Assembly: GCA_021792355.1 (NCBI GenBank)
Contig: JAJYUV010000037.1
Span: 1-8,999, forward strand
Reading direction: 5' to 3'
Length of the DNA stretch: 8,999 nt
Origin: Thermoplasmata archaeon
GTDB lineage: Archaea > Thermoplasmatota > Thermoplasmata > Thermoplasmatales > GCA-001856825
Shown piece after piece: positions 5,532 through 8,999 of the stretch (the first letter of the stretch is position 1; each line of letters begins with the position of its first letter). Position numbers and translations under genes: made by a program. The notes under the pieces are model-generated. The model was given only the letters and a program-made list of their open reading frames with translations, did no database searches and had not been told where the DNA came from.

Positions 5532-5870
5532 TGTAAACGCCGGTTGAAAATTGTGCATTTTCGCTGGAATAAAAGTGATCCAGATCGCCGGTTTAATTCT
5601 GATCCACTTCCTTATACGGAAGAGGGTCAGAATTGTACGGCTTGGAGGACTGGCGCATGATCAGGAACATGAAGGATGGAGGTATGAGCAACAGGAAGAT
5701 CGCAGAGGAGCTTGGAATATCCAGGAACACGGTAAGAAAGCTTCTCAACTCTTCCACGGTAAATGGGCACCTCCCACAGGCGGAAAATATCAAAACTTGA
5801 CCCTTACCGGGACCGCATACGGGACATGATCGATAAGCACAACCTCTCTGCCATCTGTATCAATGAATAG
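5532..5870 (+). mobile_element. Left-end remnant of an IS21-type insertion sequence
   Basis: The likely tip is the TG at 5532 (TGTAAACGCCGGTTG). Inside it are repeated blocks typical of IS21-family ends: CGCCGGTT at 5539-5546 and again at 5586-5593, and TGATCCA at 5575-5581 and 5600-5606. A decayed istA start follows. Similarity fades at about 5870, with no istB, no right end and no clear target duplication, so the element was truncated and cannot move. Confidence 0.55.
5603..5870 (+). pseudogene. istA: istA (IS21-family transposase) N-terminal fragment, frameshifted
   Basis: The frame ending at TGA 5798-5800 encodes EDWRMIRNMKDGGMSNRKIA then EELGISRNTVRKLLNS, the N-terminal helix-turn-helix of IstA-type transposases. 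After a +1 shift between about 5745 and 5792 the family sequence resumes as SKLDPYRDRIRDMIDKHNLS followed by AICINE, ending at TAG 5868-5870. IstA proteins are normally about 400 or more residues with a DDE nuclease domain; only about 85 remain here, and the catalytic part is absent. The fragment is therefore inactive. The most likely original start is ATG 5657 or the upstream TTG 5633. Confidence 0.7.
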
Positions 5871-5879
5871 AGAACAAAC

Positions 5880-5891
5880 ATCTATATAGAT
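5880..5891. repeat. 12-bp perfect palindrome ATCTATATAGAT
   Basis: Perfectly self-complementary, and the first of a cluster of CTATA/TATAG motifs between the IS remnant and the operon at 6243. The core CTATATAG recurs at 6231-6238. Confidence 0.4.
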
Positions 5892-5931
5892 TTCCCGAAG
5901 GTTCACACGCTCCATTTTCACACTCCATTCG

Positions 5932-5956
5932 CTATACTCTTAGCACAAGAGTATAG
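5932..5956. repeat. 10-bp perfect inverted repeat, 5-nt loop
   Basis: CTATACTCTT (5932-5941) and AAGAGTATAG (5947-5956) flank AGCAC. No T-run follows it on either side, so an operator or structured site is more likely than a terminator. The GTATAG core is shared with the sites at 6053, 6188 and 6199. Confidence 0.5.
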
Positions 5957-6070
5957 TGCCGGATCATCAGAACGACTTTGTCACCCCGGATCGGATCGAA
6001 AACAGGAGTAGGAATACAGAGCGTTTGCGTGGTTCTCATGATGAAATTCTTACTATACTTTTGGTTTCAA

Positions 6071-6103
6071 TACTATATACCATGAGTCTTCACGTATATA
6101 GTA
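6071..6103. promoter_or_regulatory. Inverted repeat TACTATATAC / GTATATAGTA
   Basis: Two perfect 10-bp arms (6071-6080 and 6094-6103) are separated by 13 nt, with arm centres 23 bp apart, about two helical turns. The half-site TACTATAC also occurs at 6051-6058. This arrangement suits a dimeric DNA-binding protein. It may also include a TATA element for ATG 6108, should that start be used. Confidence 0.45.
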
Positions 6104-6186
6104 ATACATGGCATTTTTCCCTATCGGAATGAGTTATGGACTTTCTACACTATTTCGATTTCTCTCTGATAGCAGCGGATTATATC

Positions 6187-6228
6187 GGTATAGAAATCGT
6201 ATAGAAAATGTAAATATCGGTAAAGAAT
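6187..6228 (+). promoter_or_regulatory. Phased GGTATAGAA repeats over the promoter of the 6243 operon
   Basis: TATAGAAA occurs at 6189-6196 and 6200-6207, with a variant TAAAGAAT at 6221-6228, so the spacings are 11 and 21 bp, one and two helical turns. The third copy and the AT-rich TGTAAATAT (6209-6217) lie 15-35 nt before ATG 6243, where a leaderless promoter would have its TATA box. A protein bound to these repeats would probably control the promoter. Confidence 0.45.
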
Positions 6229-6242
6229 GTCTATATAGTATA

Positions 6243-6734
6243 ATGACAACATTCGGGGAAGCGAAGTGGATTATATGGCCAATTGGCTACAGAGTCAGGG
6301 TTAGGAAGGATGAGAGAGAAGGGGAGTCTCCTCTCGGTGACATCGCTGGTTACGATGCTTTGACGGATGCGTTGGAAGACTTTGGTTATGTGGATGGCGA
6401 TCTCAATTGCCTTGTTGATTATCAGATCGAACCTTTGAATCCTTTGTGGAAAACCGACCTGATGGATTTCTTTAGAGAATTCTGGGGTGAGGCGTACACC
6501 TGCGAAAACGGCCTTCCCGATGAATATTATCCTGAAGGCAGGGAGGAAGCTGAGAAGGTATGCAAAGAGAACAATTTAGGAAAGCCCGTTCCGATGCTAA
6601 TGGCTGATTACAATGTTGTCGTTGAATGGATTGAATCACGCATCACCACAACCAAGAAAGATAAGAGGGGGACCAATCCCAACTCTCTGAGGAACCTTAA
6701 GCAATTCAGGGCAGAGGATAAGGAGGAGTCATGA
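6243..6734 (+). CDS. Uncharacterised acidic 163-residue protein, first gene of an operon
   Basis: The frame is open from ATG 6108, but I place the start at ATG 6243 (MTTFGEAKWIIWPIGYRVRV). The extra 45 codons (MAFFPIGMSYGLSTLFRFLS...) overlie the TATAG repeat array and do not look like protein, and an AT-rich box at 6209-6217 is about 28 nt from 6243. The protein is soluble and acidic, rich in Trp, Tyr and Asp (DALTDALEDFGYVDGDLNCL; LMDFFREFWGEAYTCENGLP), and ends in a basic tail (TTTKKDKRGTNPNSLRNLKQ). No family is recognised. The stop overlaps the next start by ATGA, and the SD of the next gene lies inside its last codons. It is cotranscribed with a small membrane protein and a CxxC protein. 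Confidence 0.65.
   Translation: MTTFGEAKWIIWPIGYRVRVRKDEREGESPLGDIAGYDALTDALEDFGYVDGDLNCLVDYQIEPLNPLWKTDLMDFFREFWGEAYTCENGLPDEYYPEGREEAEKVCKENNLGKPVPMLMADYNVVVEWIESRITTTKKDKRGTNPNSLRNLKQFRAEDKEES
6721..6726 (+). promoter_or_regulatory. AGGAGG ribosome-binding site for the gene at 6731
   Basis: A full AGGAGG lies 4 nt before ATG 6731, inside the last codons of the upstream gene. Inner operon genes here are SD-led while first genes appear leaderless, a common archaeal arrangement. Confidence 0.6.
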
Positions 6735-6916
6735 GAAAGGGAAGGCTGATTGAAACCTTGATCCTGCTCCTGCTCATTCCTATCCTCGTGATGTTTTTCT
6801 TAGGGATCAATTTTGGCAACGTAATAATCATGGTGATTTGCCAGATTATCTTCGGATGGCTTGTGCTCGATGCTCTTGTTGCAAAGCCGGGATTTGCGGA
6901 GGGTCCTGAGATATGA
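6731..6916 (+). CDS. Small two-helix membrane protein (61 residues)
   Basis: Begins MRKGR, then two hydrophobic segments: residues about 7-24 (IETLILLLLIPILVMFFL) and about 29-50 (GNVIIMVICQIIFGWLVLDA), with a short polar C-terminus (KPGFAEGPEI). The positive N-terminus suggests both ends face the cytoplasm, a hairpin in the membrane. There is no known family. The start overlaps the upstream stop (ATGA 6731-6734), and its own stop overlaps the next start, so the three proteins are probably made in a linked ratio. It could be a membrane anchor or a holin-like or inhibitory peptide, but nothing in the sequence decides this. Confidence 0.65.
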   Translation: MRKGRLIETLILLLLIPILVMFFLGINFGNVIIMVICQIIFGWLVLDALVAKPGFAEGPEI

Positions 6917-7269
6917 GCTCATCGTGCCGGATGTCCGGGCTTCTCATACAGGCATTCAAGGGTCTCGGAATGTTGCAGGTTTCCGGGACGGTTCTTGGAC
7001 GCGACAGGGATGAGAGGATCAGCACATGCATGAAATGTCAGAAGGCTCTGGGCAACAAGGCCATACTGCATTTTATGAGATATCTTCCCGATGTCTACAA
7101 TCTCGTCTCCAGGCTACTGTCTGTCCGGGGGCTCATCGATTCCACTGATTCTCATGTGATTGAACTGGAGACTGAATGGAACGGATGCCGATCATGCGGA
7201 CAACAGGATGCCTTTCTGCACTCATTAGAAGCCCAAGGTTGCATCCTGGATACTGAACAGGTGTTCTAA
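6913..7269 (+). CDS. Double-CxxC putative zinc-binding protein (118 residues)
   Basis: ATG 6913 overlaps the upstream TGA by ATGA and has GGAGGGT (6898-6904) at normal SD distance. The metal-site candidates are Cys39-x2-Cys42 (CMKC) and Cys92-x2-Cys95 (CRSC), 50 residues apart, as in split zinc ribbons where an insert separates the two knuckles. The insert (GNKAILHFMRYLPDVYNLVS...) is mainly helical. There is no membrane segment. Proteins of this type bind nucleic acid or act as structural or redox partners; no family is recognised. It ends the operon that begins at 6243. No T-run terminator is evident after TAA 7267-7269. Confidence 0.65.
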   Translation: MSSSCRMSGLLIQAFKGLGMLQVSGTVLGRDRDERISTCMKCQKALGNKAILHFMRYLPDVYNLVSRLLSVRGLIDSTDSHVIELETEWNGCRSCGQQDAFLHSLEAQGCILDTEQVF

Positions 7270-7443
7270 CCTATGATATAGCTCAATACACACACATGGC
7301 AAGCAGCATTGACTTTCACGTAGAAAAGATTAAAGCAATCAATACGTTGATGCACTTGGTAATAATTTAGGGTGTGGACATGGTGAGTACAAAAAGAGGA
7401 GTACCATTATGGTGTTATTTTCCCATTCTAGATTGCAAGGGCT
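7270..7443 (+). other. Intergenic leader of the second operon, with weak short frames
   Basis: CTATGATATAGC (7271-7282) resembles a TATA box and GGTAATAATTTAG (7358-7370) another. A 24-codon frame (7296-7370, MASSIDFHVEKIKAINTLMH...) and a 25-codon frame (7380-7457) exist, but neither has clear coding support. The promoter of the 7444 operon must lie here; which box is used cannot be decided by eye. Confidence 0.35.
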
Positions 7444-7740
7444 ATGGAGGAGATTAACCTGAGCATACAGTTAGAAGCAACCGTGGTTCGGATAGAAACA
7501 GGCCTTAATCCATCAGACGGAAAGAGGATTTACATAATATATTTCGGTCGTGAAGTTAAGGTAACCAAGGAGATGCACGATAGGATGGGAGAGAAAGCTC
7601 CAGAAGTTGGTACTACCATATTACTTCCTATATTGGAGCTTTCTGTAGGTATAGAAGGAATTGTTCCTTACAGACTTGAAAGTAAATGGAAGATCTCGGT
7701 AGCAGAAAACGGTGAACTTCATATGACTGAGATGAAATAA
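7444..7740 (+). CDS. Uncharacterised 98-residue beta-rich protein
   Basis: Start ATG 7444 (MEEINLSIQLEATVVRIETG). It is predicted mostly as beta strands: EATVVRIET, KRIYIIYFGREVKV, TTILLPILELSVGIEGIVPY and KWKISVAEN. It has no Cys and no membrane segment. It could be a small barrel or OB-like fold, but I do not recognise it. The TAA stop (7738-7740) shares its last base with the next ATG (TAATG), so the next gene is translationally coupled. It forms an operon with two membrane proteins, which suggests it acts with them at the inner face of the membrane; this is inference from position only. Confidence 0.65.
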   Translation: MEEINLSIQLEATVVRIETGLNPSDGKRIYIIYFGREVKVTKEMHDRMGEKAPEVGTTILLPILELSVGIEGIVPYRLESKWKISVAENGELHMTEMK

Positions 7741-8342
7741 TGGAGCAGATTATTAGTAGTAACGTTACTGGCAAAGGGAATTATTTGGTTGACCGCAGCA
7801 TTGTGACGCCTAAAATCGAGAAGGAAGCCAGCTACAGTGTGGGTTACGAAGAGTCAGGACACATCTTGAGGTTGGAATTCATAAGCAAAACATCCTCACT
7901 CATAAGTGTCAAGGGTAAATCCAAAACCAGCGAATTTCTTCTTCCTCTAAAAATGTCGAGTACTGAATATGTTACGTTAGGATCAAATTGGCTAAGCTCA
8001 ACGAAAATCAACACAAATCCTTATTTCTCCAAGATGATTCGTGTGCAGTCCTTGGAAATTGCAAACCCGGAGATTACAAGACGGAAGATTGTATGGTTAG
8101 ATTCACAGACTGAGCCCAGCAGGTTAGCTGTCTTAGAAGTTCAAGAGAAGACTTTGATAATGCTGACAGCGGTGACTGCTGTTGCGTTGACATTAGTCTC
8201 GCCAGTTCTGATCTTATTCACTATTCCTGCCTTCTTTTATGGATTTCTTAAGCATAAAGATACCAACCAGAAGCTTTCGAAACTCAGATTAAGCGAAAAG
8301 GAGATTTTACGAGTTGTAGGTTTGGAAAATGAAGTGGAATAG
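7740..8342 (+). CDS. Membrane-anchored protein with a large soluble N-terminal domain (200 residues)
   Basis: ATG 7740 overlaps the upstream TAA. Residues 1-136 are soluble and strand-rich, with many Ser/Thr/Lys residues (GYEESGHILRLEFISKTSSL; KTSEFLLPLKMSSTEYVTLG). Residues about 137-170 (TLIMLTAVTAVALTLVSPVL then ILFTIPAFFYGFL) are one long hydrophobic region, probably a hairpin of two short helices around SP. The C-terminus (KHKDTNQKLSKLRLSEKEIL...) is basic and should stay in the cytoplasm. No signal peptide is present and no family is recognised. Its 3' end overlaps the next gene by 14 bp. With two hairpin helices, both domains would be on the same side of the membrane. Confidence 0.65.
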   Translation: MEQIISSNVTGKGNYLVDRSIVTPKIEKEASYSVGYEESGHILRLEFISKTSSLISVKGKSKTSEFLLPLKMSSTEYVTLGSNWLSSTKINTNPYFSKMIRVQSLEIANPEITRRKIVWLDSQTEPSRLAVLEVQEKTLIMLTAVTAVALTLVSPVLILFTIPAFFYGFLKHKDTNQKLSKLRLSEKEILRVVGLENEVE

Positions 8343-8670
8343 GGATAAAAGTTTATTAATCCTACAGGTTCTGACTGAGTTATCTTTTCTTGCTTTGATT
8401 ATCACCTTGATAGGTAGTTCAATCAGTGAAAAACTCTCCATGTTTGGAATAACATTTCAAATCGAAATAAACAGAATGGTCCCTGATGAAGGCAGGACAG
8501 TAATTCTGATTTTGATCTTGTTCCTTTTTTTACTATTGTATTGGACACTCAACAACTCGTTCAATTCCTTTATGCCTAACAAGAGAAAAACCAATTCTCC
8601 AACTCGTTTTATAATACTTGAGCGAGACAATCAAGGAAAAGTGAAACGAAATGAGCAAATTGAAGTGTAA
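8329..8670 (+). CDS. Small two-pass membrane protein (113 residues)
   Basis: ATG 8329 lies inside the upstream gene (14-bp overlap). Membrane segments are residues about 8-29 (SLLILQVLTELSFLALIITL) and about 57-74 (TVILILILFLFLLLYWTL), separated by a polar loop (SSISEKLSMFGITFQIEINR...) that contains a possible strand. The C-terminal 30 residues are hydrophilic and basic (MPNKRKTNSPTRFIILERDN). No homologous family is recognised. It closes the operon; the following sequence shows no T-run. The layout of a soluble protein, an anchored protein and a small two-pass protein suggests a membrane complex, though its role cannot be read from sequence. Confidence 0.65.
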   Translation: MKWNRDKSLLILQVLTELSFLALIITLIGSSISEKLSMFGITFQIEINRMVPDEGRTVILILILFLFLLLYWTLNNSFNSFMPNKRKTNSPTRFIILERDNQGKVKRNEQIEV

Positions 8671-8912
8671 AACTAAATACAACTAGTCGTCGTCGCGGCA
8701 ATCGTGATATCTTCATAGTGATCTGATGCCATTCCGGGAGGAAAGTTATCCCGGGACCGGAATCCTTTCCCTGATCTCAGGTTGCGATCCCTGGATGGAT
8801 GCCGTTGTTAATATTCAGAGATTATTATATTCCAGAATCCGGTGGGGGAGTATATAAGGAAACGGGGGAAATCGCCTGTTTGTGAGTGTAGGAACTCTGA
8901 CTTTTATATGAA
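8671..8912. other. Gene-free, more GC-rich region next to tRNA-Asp
   Basis: No coding frame or RNA gene is recognised. Visible structure: an outer inverted repeat ATTCCGG (8731-8737) with CCGGAAT (8757-8763), alternative to an inner pairing CCGGGA (8734-8739) with TCCCGG (8749-8754), and a strong TATA-like GAGTATATAAGG (8849-8860). The TATA-like site is nearly symmetric and could work on either strand; no gene follows it at the expected distance in this window. The change in composition relative to 3000-8670 may mark the edge of the accessory DNA. Confidence 0.4.
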
Positions 8913-8985
8913 CGCCCCGAACGGGATTTGAACCCATGTCACGGGCTCGACAGGCCCGTATGATAGGCCGCTACACTATCGGGGC
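8913..8985 (-). tRNA. tRNA-Asp (anticodon GTC)
   Basis: On the minus strand this is a complete 73-nt cloverleaf. The acceptor GCCCCGA pairs with TCGGGGC. The D-arm is AGTGTAGCGGCCTATCAT. The anticodon stem CGGGC/GCCCG encloses the loop CTGTCGA with anticodon GTC (plus 8949-8951). The T-arm is CATGGGTTCAAATCCCG, and the discriminator base is G, as expected for aspartate. CCA is not encoded (the next bases are TTC), as is usual where the CCA-adding enzyme supplies it. No intron is seen. It decodes GAC and GAU. Its promoter lies beyond the right edge of the window. A tRNA at the edge of accessory DNA is a frequent integration target in archaea, but no second copy of its 3' end occurs in this window. 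Confidence 0.95.
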
Positions 8986-8999
8986 AGCCACGGGTGATT

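Noticed and set aside
5551..5829. 92-codon plus-strand frame inside the IS remnant
   Set aside because: It is out of frame with the istA similarity on both sides of the shift and has no sense of its own.
6108..6242. 45-codon upstream extension of the 6243 gene from ATG 6108
   Set aside because: The DNA is occupied by the TATAG repeat array, the peptide looks unlike protein, and a leaderless start at 6243 fits better. Not fully excluded.
7648..7656. GGTATAGAA, the same as the operator-like repeat near 6187
   Set aside because: Single copy inside a well-supported coding frame, without phased partners; most likely chance.
8701..8730. GTGATAT ... CTGATG resembling C/D box RNA motifs
   Set aside because: The boxes match poorly, are too close together and show no second pair, so a C/D RNA is not supported.
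1..8999. CRISPR array, rRNA genes or a tyrosine/serine integrase
   Set aside because: No regularly spaced short repeats with unique spacers, no rRNA-like sequence and no integrase motifs were seen on either strand.

Overview
The window looks archaeal, probably from a euryarchaeon of the Thermoplasmatales type, although the genus cannot be fixed from sequence alone. The evidence is as follows. Several genes have an AT-rich TATA element about 26-30 nt before the start codon and no Shine-Dalgarno site, as expected for leaderless mRNAs. One small protein carries an archaeal-style Sm/LSm fold. The tRNA-Asp(GTC) at the right end has no encoded CCA. T-runs, not bacterial-type terminators, follow the main left-hand gene cluster. 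Most of the window is accessory DNA. Nearly all genes are short and unfamiliar, an insertion-sequence remnant and broken genes are present, and no core metabolic gene is visible.

Left part (1-3080). The 3' end of an unidentified gene is followed by a lone minus-strand gene of unknown function. Divergent from it is a four-gene plus-strand cluster: an AbrB-type DNA-binding protein, a 32-residue peptide overlapping it by ATGA, an Sm/LSm (Hfq-like) RNA-binding protein, and a large replication-type ATPase. The ATPase has P-loop-like and Walker B-like motifs, and its reading frame shifts by -1 somewhere between 2062 and 2158. Two copies of an ATCCCG-rich repeat lie between the LSm gene and the ATPase gene. 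The cluster resembles the replication and control module of an integrated plasmid or virus. T-runs end it.

Middle (3081-6242). This part holds a leaderless orphan gene (3216-3647), a strong hairpin, and two diverged tandem copies of a roughly 130-150 bp repeat spaced about 184 bp apart. Next come a small zinc-binding protein on the minus strand, a frameshifted minus-strand gene with two helix-turn-helix-like segments, and, divergent from that, a candidate PD-(D/E)XK nuclease. An IS21-type left end with a decayed istA fragment follows. About 370 bp of AT-rich DNA full of TATAG palindromes and phased repeats then leads into the next operon.

Right part (6243-8999). There are two compact operons. 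The first (6243-7269) encodes an acidic soluble protein, a 61-residue two-helix membrane peptide and a double-CxxC protein, joined by ATGA overlaps and good ribosome-binding sites. The second (7444-8670) encodes a soluble protein followed by two membrane proteins, also with overlapping ends. Composition then becomes more GC-rich through a gene-free stretch, and the window ends in tRNA-Asp on the minus strand. A tRNA beside accessory DNA is a common setting for integration, but no duplicated tRNA end or integrase is visible here.
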